In this document: positions 44,448-56,214 of the stretch, piece after piece
How positions within the stretch are numbered: position 1 is the first letter of the stretch
Layout: each line of letters starts with the position of its first letter
Assembly: GCF_963678975.1 (NCBI RefSeq)
Contig: NC_089272.1
Coordinates: 38,624,391-38,688,390, forward strand
From: Dysidea avara
Taxonomy: Eukaryota; Porifera; Demospongiae; Dictyoceratida; Dysideidae
Reading direction: 5' to 3'
Length of the DNA stretch: 64,000 nt
Program-made: the position numbers and the translations under genes
The notes under the pieces: generated by a model
Told to the model about the DNA's origin: nothing
Databases searched by the model: none
What the model saw: only the letters and a program-made list of their open reading frames with translations

Positions 44448-44590
44448 AATTCAAGTAGCTGAAAAGTGATCCGTAGCCAATGCTAGACTTTGTCACCGTG
44501 GGCTCAGACCCTGCTTAGTACTACAGTCATATTGATTCTATTATGTGTGGTACAGTAATGCTATCTTAGTAGTAGTAAACGTTTGAGTAT
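44448..44590 (-). repeat. Dispersed repeat 'R', copy R2 distal part
   Basis: caagtagctgaaaagtg, gactttgtcaccgtgggctc and ttctattatgtgtggtac match the reverse complement of 15775-15905. It is separated from the rest of R2 by the element at 37536-44447. Confidence 0.65.
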
Positions 44591-45880
44591 AAAATTAGGG
44601 ATGTCACTGAAAGCTCAGGTTGCTCAGCCTAAATTGTTGAGCATTTTTTTACCGAGGCAGCTGCCTCGGTTGCCTCAATGGTAGCTATGCCACTGCAGAT
44701 CAATAAAAGTATAGTGTGCATGGCAATGACCTCCATTGCAGTCCATGGATGGCCTGACCTCTAAAAACATCTCCAGAGTAAGTCAGCTTTTTGTAAAATT
44801 ATAGTCTAATAATTGAAACATAGTATACTATTGCATTAACTAAGCTGAAACATTAATTATGACATGTAGAAAAATGCTCAGGGTCTTCTGTAACAGTTTC
44901 TTCCATCCAACCAGACACCCTGCAAATGCCAAATTTGAAAGTGTTTGTGAATCAATTTAGTCAGCCCTTCTCAATTTGGTCAATGTATAAACTTTGCCTC
45001 GGTAAAAAATTATTCCTGGCTACGCCACTGGTATTACAACTGTATCATTCAGAGTTAGCTACAAACTGAAAGTAAAAAAGTATTAGCCTAGCTGAAATTT
45101 TAATCATTAGAACAATTTCTTGGTGATTTACCTTACAGTTTGGCTATTCTGTCTGCAGCTTGGCTAATTTGGCATGGATCCTATCATTTACTATTACTTT
45201 ACGTGATTGTGCTCTATCCAAGGTAGAAAGTCAAGCTGATGTTAGAAACAGGACTTAGACAATTTACTTCTATCTAAAACCATTAATTTTAGTTAATTAG
45301 ATTATATTAATTTAAGTCTAATTTTATTTATTCAAAATAATGCAATGGATGCTTTAAAGACTGGATTTGTATCTTCCACAAGCAATTGCCAATTGTATGA
45401 ATAACTTTGTTCCTGAACTTTTTCTTCCTCCAATGCTCTATGTTATGGCGCACAGCTGACAAAATTTCAATCAATAACTTATTTCAAATCTAAATTAAGT
45501 TATGAATCATTAAAGTGTTAAAATTTGGTGTGTGGAAGACCTTTCTTGCAAACTTGGTCACAAAATGACTGGTATGTTGAACATTTTTATGTTATTGAAA
45601 GTTCTCTCTTGCATGCCAAATTGTAAGGTTACCAAAACTCTCATGCAAGAGGAGCAGCATGCAAGTGTAGGAGAATAACATACCTTTAAAAATTTGATTT
45701 GATGACCATTTCAGTGAAAATAACAAAAGGTACAGACTTCTAGAAGTGATTAAGCAGAAGTGAGTGAGAGCATACATATCTTCAGTACAAAGGGCATGTC
45801 ATGATCTGTTTACTGTATATAAAAAATGTTGATTAAGAGGTAGCACACAGTCATACATACATCACAGCGAAACTGGTAGT
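44591..45880. other. Unassigned stretch with two CAGTGGC-type element ends
   Basis: ggtagctatgccactg (44681-44696) and tcctggctacgccactgg (about 45016-45032) are both right-hand ends of the CAGTGGCGTAGCC type common in hAT-like elements. accgaggca sequences lie next to each. Their partners were not found. No gene is supported from 45040 to 45880. Confidence 0.35.
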
Positions 45881-46273
45881 CTATGACCCCAGTATGACGA
45901 CCTTGTCCTTGTACGTATAACATACCGTCGTGGATTGGTTACGAGTGGATACAGCGTTCGTATCAGATTTCGTATCATCAGTCGTCTTGCTTCGTCGTGG
46001 GACCATTTCTTGGAGACGGGATTCTGTCTGGCACCGTAACAGTAGCTCTCTATCTACACCCAGTACCTCCGTCGCGGTAGTATCAAAGCATCCTTTGCCG
46101 TATCAGCAGTCCTCTATTAACACCCAGCAACACCGTCGCGGTAGTATCAAAGCATGCTGAACTTCGTCCCAGTAAAACTAGATCCCGTAAAACTAGCCAT
46201 TTTCCGTATAGGTATATTAAATTTTCCGTATACTAGATATTACATTTTCCGTGCATTAAAAAGAAATAAAATG
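45881..46273. other. Region 3' of the 46-52 kb gene, with a 64-bp tandem duplication
   Basis: ccgtcgcggtagtatcaaag occurs at about 46070 and again about 64 bp later, each preceded by an acacccag block. No coding feature is supported. It may include the 3' UTR of the minus-strand gene that ends at 46274. Confidence 0.4.
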
Positions 46274-49200
46274 TTAGTCTGAATCTTCAAATATGGCATC
46301 CACCGGATCAGCCAAATCAACTTGGTGTACCTAGAAATATGCACCAAATAACCACTTATTTCAACAGCAAAAAATTACTTACAAGATTTGGAGGTGTAGC
46401 ATACTGACCCTAAGGAAAAATAAATAATTTAGCATATACATATAATTTTGTACAATGTCTCAAATAGCGGGCTGGATGTTTCTTTCAAGCTACTGCTAAA
46501 TTCACCCAAACCGCTAGCATAAGTGGAAAATGGTTACAAAGGTACTACAATAAGGATTAACAACACGGTTGTGGCTACACTTGTACAAGGCACGTCCCAT
46601 AGGCCAACTTATGATGCATATTTGTGGGCTATCAACTGCCTTCATAGTTGTAAGGTTTCCAATACCATGCAGGACGCCCAGCCACTACACCTTACTAGGT
46701 GTTCAATTTCAAAAGGAAGAAAGGAGCCAAGTCCTAGCGGCTTGCTTCAATTCCTTCATGAGTTATGATGGATTACACAATGTTACCTTCAGTGGCTTAT
46801 TTTTCACATACTGTAGACATGTACAAATTCATTATTTCACTCTAATGCTGTTTTCTAAAACTAAGGCTAAAACTTTAGACATCCCAGGCCATCGGTTTTT
46901 CTCTATATATAACCAAGAAGTTATTATAAAAAGTTTCAGAAAATTGCAAAACTAGCTGTGCTTTTGGTCACATATCAATAATGTATGGTGTAGCCAAGCT
47001 TTTACCACACAAACTCAATCTTAACATTTCAAGCAAAACGCCCTAGATTTGCTGTTGTATTGCCAAAGTATCAATCAACAAACTTTCTTCTCAAACGTTA
47101 ACATGATGGTAGTGTATAAAGCAATCCCATTGAAATAACCCAATATTCAGTATGCAATGCTTATTATTTACAGTAATGACAAATTATACACAAACAACTC
47201 ACCTGCTGTGATGACAATGATTCTTCATAGTGCTACAAAATCAATAATATGTAAATGTAAGCCTAATCGACACTTTGACACTTACGTTAATGCAATGATC
47301 ATTGTTAACTGGTCGTTGACTGAACTGTAATACAACCAGTTAAGGTACATCACACGGAAGATTTTGTAGGTTAATTTACCTGAAGATAGTACTGGTCTTG
47401 TGGAGGCTGTATGTTGCGAGCATAGTACGGTGAAGGTGAATAGCCCTTTGCAATGTGCAGCTAAACTAAACATATGAACTTTTATACTGTACACACATAC
47501 ATCTGAATAATCATCTTGCGGCAGAGGATAGTGTGTGAGGCTCTGAAAATAGATAATAGCCATCAGAAGAGGTATTTGCTATGTCATACGTAGTACGTAC
47601 CTCAGAATCATAAGCTGCGTGCATCTGATCATGACCTGTACCACCACTAGCAACAGCTGGATCTTCAACCTGTAGTGGTCAAAATAAAATCACAAATGAT
47701 ACAGCTTAGCTGTGTACACACCTGTTCCACTTCAGTATAGGAGGATTGCAACTGGTGACCATTTTGTGGTGCATCATGATAAGCAGTTGTTACCTAAAAT
47801 GTATCATCTGTTACACTATACTAATTATAAGTTAACACACAGTAGGACTTATTGACCGTGCTCTCACTGCCCAAGCTGGAGCTCCCCTCGGGGCCTCACA
47901 CACTAGTGGAGTAGACACTACTCTGGGCTTCTTCAATACACTTTTCACTGTCCACCTTTGATCCAGCTCTTGAATGAAGTCTTCTAGTTCTATCAGGGAG
48001 ACCATAAAATCAGCCTTGTTGTAAGAAATACCATTCATGTAATGTAACTAACCAGTAGATTGCCACGATGGTGAATGTGTTCTGTAAGAGCCTTCACCGT
48101 CATCACTCTCTTCAGTCATATAGGCTGGTATGATTTCTCTCCATCTTTTCTTTTCTTCTTTCGTCGGGCATAGCTTCTTGCGACGATCATACAACTGTTT
48201 CCACAATATTGAAATTTATTGATGCACCCAAAGAAAACTAACCGCTTTCTGCCTGCTCCTCACTTTGGTGTTCCTGTCATTGGCTTCTTTAATAGCCACC
48301 CTGTCAGGCCTCATATCAGTAACTAGCTTTCGTCTAAGGGATTCGTAGTAACGATGAACTGCCTCTAATATTAATAACCAACATCTATATATGTAAATAA
48401 AATATGTAATGTGTACTACGTTACATGACTCAAACAATATATACCAGTATGCCTTGCAAATCCCAGATTTTAAACAAAAAAACTATATGCACATGTTCCA
48501 TCAATTTCTAAAGTATATACAGCAAGAGTTGCTAAAAGCTGACCAATTTAGTAATATGTAAATAAAGGGTCTAAGTACCTCATTAGCGACGAAACTTTAA
48601 AGCATACTATGCGTACTGTAGTCTCAATTAGGTGTAGTCTCATGAAGGTACAAATATCACCTGGTGACATTGCTCTTACTTCAATGCAGCCAAAATGTTG
48701 GCTGGTCAATCATAATTATAACCCCAATCATTCAGAAAATCACGATGCAGAATTTACTTAAAACAACCTTGAATTATAGAGGAAGATGATTTATTTTAAA
48801 ACTTCAGTGCTGGTCACTGTAAATTTCTTTTGAAATATTTGAGCCAAAATTCTGCAGTTCTCAAGTGCAATGAAAAGACGACTTGAGTCACTTGACAATG
48901 AACAATTAGGTGAGAAAAGGCAAAATATGGAATAATGGAACGGCAGAATTACAGAATAAGCAAAACTTTGAATATCCCTACAAGGCGAAGATGAGACAAC
49001 ACTAAAACTATGCTCAGCAATTCTCAGGACGATCTTGAAATAGAATCACTCTAAAATAGAAAAGTACCAATACTGACATTACGTAGTATCACTGCCTATA
49101 TTACTGGTATCGGTACCAGATCCATATTGGCAATACATACTAAGGAGTGAAGACTTACCACATTTCCTACATTTTCAACCATCATTAAATAAGTTTCTAG

Positions 49201-49289
49201 TAGCAAATAACTTACAGTAGTTATGCAAACAAACTAATACCTTGTTACCGGGGCTCTTTTTAAACTATTGGCGCGCGCGCGCGCGCGCG

Positions 49290-49322
<33 letters not shown>

Positions 49323-51780
49323 CATGTGTATTCTAATAAATGCTCCACGTCACGTGGTGCTTAAAGTGCAGTTAGGTACAAAAACTTCAGTTCTTTCTGC
49401 TGTACTAGCTAATATCAGCTATCGCTCTAAGTTAATAGCCCTAATTTATTGCAGACACCTTTCTATTAACAGGTGAAAGCTAAAGCAGGATTTAACCTTC
49501 ATATTTTTTTTAATTTGCTTAGAGATGGATGACTAACAGTTGAGGAAGATGATTAAGTAGAATAATTATTGAAAACACTCACAAACACAAGACAACAATA
49601 GAACAATGCTCAGCGATTTGAAGGGCAGTCTTTAACGAATCGAATAATGCTAGTAGCAAATTATCGAATAGTTATTTCAGCACTATTTCAAATGCACTTC
49701 ACCATAATTTGCCACTAAAATTTAAGTTCTCTTTGCTGTACTAGCTAATACCAGCTATCACTCAACATTACCTGCCCCAATTTATTAGTGTACACCGTCT
49801 TCTACGAATATAATCTCTCAAACCCTAAAGCCACCGGGCTGCTCTTCATTTTCGTTTGCGTAAGTACGGGTCACGCCCACTTTTAGAATGGCGAGATACG
49901 CATCTACTGGGAGCCTATGAGGCCTACTACGGCGTTTTTCAGTTGTAGAACACCTGAACAGCCCACTAGGAAAGCCAGTCTCGAAGCCTGTGGAGAGTCG
50001 CTGCGCCGGTTTTAAACCTCGGAAAAGAAACCACCTTCAAGCCAAAGCTCACCAGTGCGGTGGTTCACTAAAGGCTTTGTTTAGCCTTAACTTGTTGTGG
50101 ATAAGCTGTTTTTACCACTGAGCTAATGGTTTGCTCACGTGGGTGCGTACAGACAAACATACATAGGTACACACACACGTTTTTCGGGAAACAAGTTCAG
50201 TAAACCAGGTGCGCGCTCACAACCGGCCTTCGGCTGGCTGTGGGCGTGCGCCTGGTTTAATTACATCAATATTTGTTGTCATTTGCTATTTCGTACCTTT
50301 CTTCTAAATCAAAATCAGCATCGAATTCTTCATATAGCTTCTTAACATCTCCCTACAAATATGATCAGTTAGCCATGATAACGGTTGCAGAAGTATCAAT
50401 CCAACACAAGGTAAATAAACAAATGAAAGTTTATTAATCCACCTGCACATGGCGATGCAATCAAGTAAGATGCAGCAACTAATACTTAAGCACTTACATA
50501 AAAGCTTCTCTAATATTAACTGTTAATGAATACTGTAGTACTTACACTCAAATTGGTATCGAGACGTTCATCATTAGAGCTAGCAAGTGCTTCGTCTGGT
50601 GTGGTATCTTCCTGACCGGCAGACTGTAAGTTTGCTATCTCTTCTCTCATTGACCCAACTTCTTCTTTTAAGGCTTCTACGGTCATCCTCAATGCCTGAT
50701 TGTCCATGGCAAACTTTGATAGTGCTTCCTGCTGACTTTGCATCATAGCAGCCATCTGGTCAAGTTTCCCCTCAATTGCTGAGGTCACAGGTTCACTATG
50801 CTGCTCTTGTCTAGATCTCGCATAGAATCCAACCAAATGACTGTTCCTATTATCCACACCTAGTGGTACCCAAGTAACACACAGAATAAATTTGGCCTGT
50901 TGCCTTCTCACCTCGAGTCCTTGAAGTAATTTGTTGCTCTAATCTTCGAGGTGTGCCACGGTTGGCATCCATATCTATTGGAGAAGTAGTGATATGCAGA
51001 AATTAAGTCTGCGACTTCTCACCTCGGCCTTGTGGAGTCTGTGATTGAAAGCTGTGATCTGGTCCCTGAGGTGTGCCACGGTTGGCATCCATACCTAGAT
51101 ATAAGTAGTGATAATATTGTGTAGAAATTATGTGTGCAGACTTCTTACCTCGGCCTTGTGGAGTCTGTGATTGAATGGTCTGACCTGGATCCTGAAGTGT
51201 GCCACGGTTGGCATCCATACCTGTATATAAAGTAGTGATATGTAGAAATTACATGTGCTGACTTCTTACCTCGGCCTTGTGGAGTCTGTGATTGAAAGCT
51301 GTGATCTGGTCCCTGAGGTGTGCCACGGTTGGCATCCATACCTAGATATAAGTAATGATAATATTGTGTAGAAATTATGTGTGCTGACTTCTTACCTCGG
51401 CCTTGTGGAGTCTGTGATTGAATGGTCCGACCTGGATCCTGAGGTGTGCCACGGTTGGCATCCATACCTGTACATGAAGTAGTGATATGTAGAAATTATG
51501 TGTGCTGACTTCTTACCTCGGCCTTGTGGAGTCTGTGATTGAACGGTCCGACCTGAACCCTGAGGTGTGCCACGGTTGGCATCCATACCTGTATATGAAG
51601 TAGTGATATGTAGAAATTATGTGTGCTGACTTCTTACCTCGGCCTTGTGGAGTTCGTGATTGAATGGTCTGACCTGAACCCTGAGGTGTGCCACGGTTGG
51701 CATCCATACCTGTATATGAAGTAGTGATATGTAGAAATTATGTGTGCTGACTTCTTACCTCGAGTATTGTAATGGGTCAT
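46274..51780 (-). CDS. Multi-exon gene with tandem 24-residue repeat exons, coiled coil and basic/acidic C-terminus
   Basis: Reconstructed from splice signals. Exon 1 is 51759-51780 (MTHYNTR). Repeat exons are 51638-51709, 51517-51588, 51396-51467, 51270-51341, 51149-51220, 51023-51094 and a 63-nt variant, 50912-50974; each gives MDANRGTPQG...QTPQGR. Next come 50546-50859 (coiled coil, IEGKLDQMAAMMQSQQEAL), 50297-50352 (VKKLYEEFDADFDLEE), possibly 48579-48594, 48243-48362 (VHRYYESLRRKL) and 48053-48194 (YDRRKKLCPTKEEKKRW...EESDDGE). The C-terminal exons are 47841-48014, 47722-47793, 47601-47669, 47501-47542, 47380-47460, 47203-47232, 46383-46409 and 46274-46330, ending AIFEDSD. About 570 residues. 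Phases agree except at 48053/48014, off by one base. The family is not recognised; the R/K-rich then EESDD then W segment recalls uncharacterised transposon-associated invertebrate proteins. No signal peptide seen. Confidence 0.7.
49272..49321. repeat. (GC)n(CA)n microsatellite
   Basis: About ten GC units followed directly by about fifteen CA units. Alternating purine-pyrimidine sequence of this kind can adopt Z-DNA. Confidence 0.95.
50202..50258. repeat. 57-bp imperfect hairpin
   Basis: aaaccaggtgcgcgctcaca and complement flank an inner ccggcc-ttc-ggctgg stem. The inner core resembles gccggccataggctggc at about 15315, so it may be a tiny dispersed foldback element. Confidence 0.7.
51023..51760 (-). 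repeat. Tandem exon-intron repeat, 120-126 bp period
   Basis: Six units, each a 72-nt exon (phase 1 at both ends) plus a 48-54 nt intron. The introns come in two types (..ttcatatacag and ..ataatatcactactta..tctag), alternating in the downstream units. Because both exon phases are equal, any number of units keeps the frame. Confidence 0.9.
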
Positions 51781-51999
51781 TGTGTTAATTAATCAAAATG
51801 CTCGAAGAATTGACCACTGGGATTTCTGATTCCACTCTCTAGGACTAGCCAATTTCCGAGCTGGTTGGACTGTACAGCTGGCTGTTTTAGCGGTTCAAAC
51901 AACTCAAGTTGTATAAATTTTCTTTGATGGCGCTTATTTCGTGTCATCCCTCTCCAATTTTCTTTCTACAACGAATTTCACGCTCACACATAACTCACG

Positions 52000-52200
52000 C
52001 TCACACATAACTCATGTTAGATATCTCAACAAAGTCCTCTTCGTTTCCATTTTCGGGGAATTCCAGAAGTTCCCTACTTGCGTCCTCCTCGAGATCCGAG
52101 TCTTCTGTATGCATTAACTTGTGCCGATAATACGTAGACTTGGACACTTCTTTGTGGCAGTGATCACAAAACTGTCGCTTTCTATTTCGCTTGACTCCTA
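52000..52200 (-). CDS. Exon with single zinc-finger-like motif
   Basis: After a gctag acceptor-like site the minus frame reads VKRNRKRQFCDHCHKEVSKS then TYYRHKLMHTEDSDLEEDAS and an acidic end (EFPENGNEEDFVEISNM), to a stop at about 52014. C-x2-C-x11-H-x3-H resembles a C2H2 finger, with a basic patch before it. It lies 230 bp upstream of exon 1 of the gene at 46274-51780 in the same orientation and may be an alternative first part of it or a remnant of a related gene. A 17-bp direct repeat (ctcacgctcacacataa) follows. Confidence 0.4.
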
Positions 52201-52344
52201 GCTAGGCTTTGTGAAGACAAAGTCGCCTCGGCCATTTTATTATCATGTCAAACCGTAATAGTTACGGATTCTTATACGATTGGCGTATCCAATGTATCAC
52301 GAAATTTATTTCGTATCCGTACGTCTAGCTCGTCTCGAGAAATG

Positions 52345-52547
52345 CAGGCCTGCCAACTCTCACGGGTTTACCGTGAGTCTCACGGTTTCACTACCCTGCT
52401 CAAGGGCAGCAGATCGAATCTCACGGTTTTTGAGAAAAGTCGAGACCTTGCATAGCATCTACCAGTTTTTTTTTACTACACACTGCAATACTACAATAAA
52501 GGTACAGAAATCTCAAGATTTTTTTACTTTCCAGGTTGGCAGGCCTG
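52345..52547. mobile_element. Small TIR element, GAAATG duplication
   Basis: 203 bp with ends CAGGCCTGC CAAC and inverted ccaggttggcaggcctg. It is flanked by GAAATG at 52339-52344 and 52548-52553. The left part has cacggg..ccgtgag inverted motifs. Superfamily uncertain (CAG ends are hAT-like but the duplication is 6 bp). Confidence 0.65.
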
Positions 52548-53238
52548 GAAATGGCAGGTTTCAAGTACGGAAATCGTGTCAACTCGTAACTATTAGTGAG
52601 TTTCGCTGTGTTGCAGACAGCAGCAGACATGAACTCGTGTGCAGCCATTGATAAATGGGCGAGTATGCCTACAGACAGCAAATAATCCTGAAAGTGGGTG
52701 CGGCTATGAAAGAAATTGGAGCAGTAGCACGTACTTACGCTATTCGCCAATTTTTCAGTGAGAGTATTTCGCCAAATTAAAATTTCGCCAACTGCAATTT
52801 ATAGCAAATCGCCAAGTATTAGCTTCGCCAATATTTGTTGTCATACGGTATGTAGTTCACAGCACATAGTATCCATAGCAGGTGAAACTACAGTACGTAC
52901 ATTTAGTATTCCAGTGTCATGTACTGTAATTACTCACAATAGAAATGGGGTGATCCTTATTTTGCAGTGATTGTTTGTCCATTCTACAGTATGCCGCATA
53001 ATTCTGTAGTTCTCTACCTTGTGCTTCATCCATGCATGCACGCATATGCTCATTTCTGTGTCTAATAATAAAATTCAATCTTCCTTGCTCAAGAGTTTAT
53101 AATACGTATGTAAACTAGCAATCATGATGTATATTACTTTGTGCTAATTCTTGCTATGAATCATTAAAATGTAACCCATAAGCATTATATTTATTGATGT
53201 ACACACCATACGTACGTCATTCATTATTTATCTTGCAG
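52548..53238. other. Unassigned stretch
   Basis: Repeated cgccaa.tt motifs at 52742-52835 (gccaattttt, gccaaattaa, gccaactgca, gccaagtatt). This is presumably the intron before the exon at 53239. No other feature. Confidence 0.3.
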
Positions 53239-53537
53239 GTGATAGAGATAACAAGCCCTCAACAGGAGCAGTAGTTGCTATCACTTTAGTGGTAACAATT
53301 ATCATCACATTTGTTGTTACCACATTGACCAGTGTCATTATTACCAGAATGTATGATAAACGTCATTGTAAGCACAAGGAGAGTGTCAATGAAAACAATG
53401 ATGGTACTGATTATCCTAATAATGAATTTGTCCAAATGAAGCAGTATGATCAGAAAGACATAGATAATGAAGGTTATATTATCCCTCAGAGTAATTGTTC
53501 CGAGGACTGTGGCCAACTTTATGATATTGTTAATTAA
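53239..53537 (+). CDS. Last exon of a type I membrane protein: transmembrane helix and tyrosine-containing tail
   Basis: Starts after the acceptor ttatcttgcag at 53238 in phase 1 and ends at a TAA. It encodes DRDNKPSTGA, then a hydrophobic helix (VVAITLVVTIIITFVV TTLTSVII). A basic stop-transfer RMYDKRHCKHK and about 60 cytoplasmic residues follow, with NEGYIIPQ and a terminal QLYDIVN. Tyr-x-x-hydrophobic motifs of this kind can be SH2 or sorting signals. The ectodomain exons are not found upstream within the window, where repeats intervene. Family not identified. Confidence 0.6.
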
Positions 53538-53813
53538 ACAAGTTACATTTCACATGTACTGTACTATACATTGGTTAGACATTTAGTGTATGTCACATGG
53601 TACATTAGTTTAGAAATAGTTGGCTTTTATGCTCCATCCATAAATGCATTGTAACAATAAATGCATTGTAACAATAGTGCCAAATGCATAATACTTGTAA
53701 GCATATGCAAATTTCATACATGAGTAGTTTATAATAATGGCTGTTACAATAATTAAGTATAACGCAGTGTTGAATATATGATATGATCTGCAAGCAAGAA
53801 TATAGCTACACCT

Positions 53814-54217
53814 TAGTGGCAGATCCAAGCAAGGGGGGGGCATAGGGGACTCCCACAAACAAACTTAAAAAAAATTGAGATACTCTAATAGAGCAGTCAG
53901 TAAAATACTCTAATAAAACAGTTAACGAATGTAATGTTTAAGAATTCTCCACATGTACAGTTGCTGAGTACATGACAACTGGAATCTGCAGCACCATTCA
54001 GCCACTAATAGGCAGCTAGGAATTTTGCAGATTGGTCCTTTGTAGCCATTCTTTATTTATGACAATTGGTTAATGACTGTCACTGATCCCTACAACTCTT
54101 GATCAATGCAGACCACTTAGAAAGAAGCATACTTATATTGTTTATTATAATACATATTTGTGTATAAAACTGCTCTACATACCCCCTACCCCTTTCCAAA
54201 CCCTGGATCCGACCTTG
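53814..54217. mobile_element. TIR element of the CAGGGGCGGATCC type, CACCT duplication
   Basis: Left end TAGTGGCAGATCCAAG (first base mutated), right end ccctggatccgaccttg. CACCT at 53809-53813 and 54218-54222. Carries gagatactctaatagagcag at 53878. Confidence 0.75.
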
Positions 54218-54222
54218 CACCT

Positions 54223-55330
54223 GACCCAAACAATTCATATTCATGCTGCAAGATATTTACAATATGTATTATGCAGCAAATTTCAATGTCATCAAGAGCT
54301 GGATGGAGAGTAACTAATTATGATGCAACAAGCAAACTGTAGTAAAATGACACACCACAATGTGTTCTAGTGTAAAGACTTGACCATGTTGACTATAATC
54401 ATGACAACTACCACTATAGTTGCCCTTCCCAAATGCACAGGCTGGCATTAAAATTTTGTGTGATCTTTTAGTTGTGTTATGGCATTAAGTATGTAGTGAA
54501 GTTGGTTCATAGGTGTAGCTTAATTTCTTATCTAATTATTATTTCACCTAAAATCTTTAGAGACCTTAATTTTTACAAACTAAAATGCTTCCAGAATTGG
54601 CATCTATCCTATTAATTTGTTGATTGTTACTGTAATAAGTATGACCGTAATAGTGACTATATAAACAATAAAGGGATTAATCAAAAAACAAACAAGCATA
54701 ATTATGGGAAATTACTGAGAAGTGGTTTTATTTTTCACACTGGTACAGTAGAAGAGGATCTAAAAGTCCAATTTACACTATTGTCAAGAATACGGTATAT
54801 GCACCCTCAGACTATAAGCCATCTCAGATAAGATTGCTGTCGCCATGCATGCATGATCACCCCAGCTGCATGTGGTTGAGAGAGTCAAGTTAAGTGTTCT
54901 TAGCACAGGCTTGAGTAACTATTCTGCAGTCTTACAAAAGTTGGTGATGATTTACTATAATTATACTTATACAGGTATGAAGGACCATGACGGAATACAT
55001 GTATTTATGAACTAAAGTTGCAGGTGGGATTGTGGCAACCTCCTGTTATCATTACTTATAAGTACAGCATCTGCTTACTGATTATAAACAATGAAGAGCA
55101 TTACGGGTGTGGTGGTGTTAGAACTTCTGTAGTTAACATCAAGTAAAACAGTACTATAGGTACATTTTTGTTAATAAAAATTATTTTCCAGTGAAAAGAC
55201 CATGAACTGGTACAAAGAGATGGCATCACAGGCATAATCTTTAAACCTGCTTAACTGTTTTATAAATTGTGTTACGATTGCCTTAGTGTTACTGCATTTG
55301 GACATCATTTGTCAAGCAGTTCACTTTCTA
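54223..55330. other. Unassigned stretch
   Basis: AT-rich sequence without a supported gene or element. Confidence 0.25.
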
Positions 55331-55335
55331 CAATT

Positions 55336-55592
55336 GAAGGGGTCAGCGGAAAAAGGGGACATGTGCCATTTTAGATTTTTTCATCTCTTAAAAATGAAAT
55401 GGATCATTTAAGACATGTGAATAATGTTGTTACTAAGTAAACAACAGAATTTAAAAGTTCAAGGCAGTCTCAGATTTATTTCTTAGAAAAATTAGAGCAA
55501 TTCAATTATGGCCCCAAATGCTATTTAATTCCCACCACATGGTCACCTTATTTTTCAAATGGCACTTGTCCCCTTTTGCCGCTGACCCCTTC
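55336..55592. mobile_element. 257-bp TIR MITE, AATT duplication
   Basis: Inverted ends GAAGGGGTCAGCGG and a further 20 bp (aaaggggaca.gtgccattt), flanked by AATT at 55332-55335 and 55593-55596. Non-coding. Confidence 0.75.
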
Positions 55593-55965
55593 AATTTATT
55601 ATACTGAGCACCTTACTTATACAACACATATAGGATTCCATTAAAGCAGATTGGTTCATGTATTGCACCCACACTGCAATAAGTGTGTTAATTGCATGCA
55701 GTTCGAATTTATATTATGCAAATATATATAAGTTTCCATTGACCGAGAATAAGAAATTATCTAACAATGTATAATCTACGTGTATGGTACTGTACTGATG
55801 AGGACATTACACTCACTTGACTGTTATACAGGTACCACTTCACATATAGTCAAGTATCAGAAGAAAAAAAAGCTGTGTATGCAAACTAAAAGTTTAGACA
55901 AACTACACCTACATATATAATTTCCTAACTGTTCTCTTACTAGCAAACCAAGTTAAGGTAGTCAG

Positions 55966-56214
55966 TTAACACTTTGCAATATAAGCTTTTCGCAATTTTT
56001 GTAGTTTTCCTTTTGGATTTCCACAATGCCAAATTGCATTTCCATCTTCATCCTTCAGCAATTTCTTAACTGCGGCTGTACAGGATTGTAAGCAATCAGG
56101 TCTTCTCTTTGTAAGGTCTCGACAGGACCTTCTAACTTTTCTATACAATCGCTTACATTTCCCTTTGCATCTGCTGACAAGGCCTTTACAATCCATTGTA
56201 CCATCTTCTACATG
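55966..56214 (-). CDS. Small cysteine-rich exon
   Basis: After an acatgtag acceptor the minus frame reads DGTMDCKGLVSRCKGKCKRL, YRKVRRSCRDLTKRRPDCLQ and SCTAAVKKLLKDED, ending YIAKC and a stop. Eight evenly spaced cysteines and many Lys/Arg suggest a disulfide-bonded, possibly secreted, domain, but no signal peptide is visible because the first exon is not found. I do not recognise the family. An adjacent frame (56208-56453) may hold upstream coding sequence. Confidence 0.4.
   Translation of the reverse strand, partial: HVEDGTMDCKGLVSRCKGKCKRLYRKVRRSCRDLTKRRPDCLQSCTAAVKKLLKDEDGNAIWHCGNPKGKLQKLRKAYIAKC

Larger units (their letters stand above)
48365..50296. other. Large intron of the 46-52 kb gene
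   Basis: No exon other than the tentative 16-nt one at 48579-48594. It holds ttcagtgctggtcactgtaa (about 48802), which matches the SINE body near 31175, a dinucleotide microsatellite and a hairpin at 50202-50258. Confidence 0.45.
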
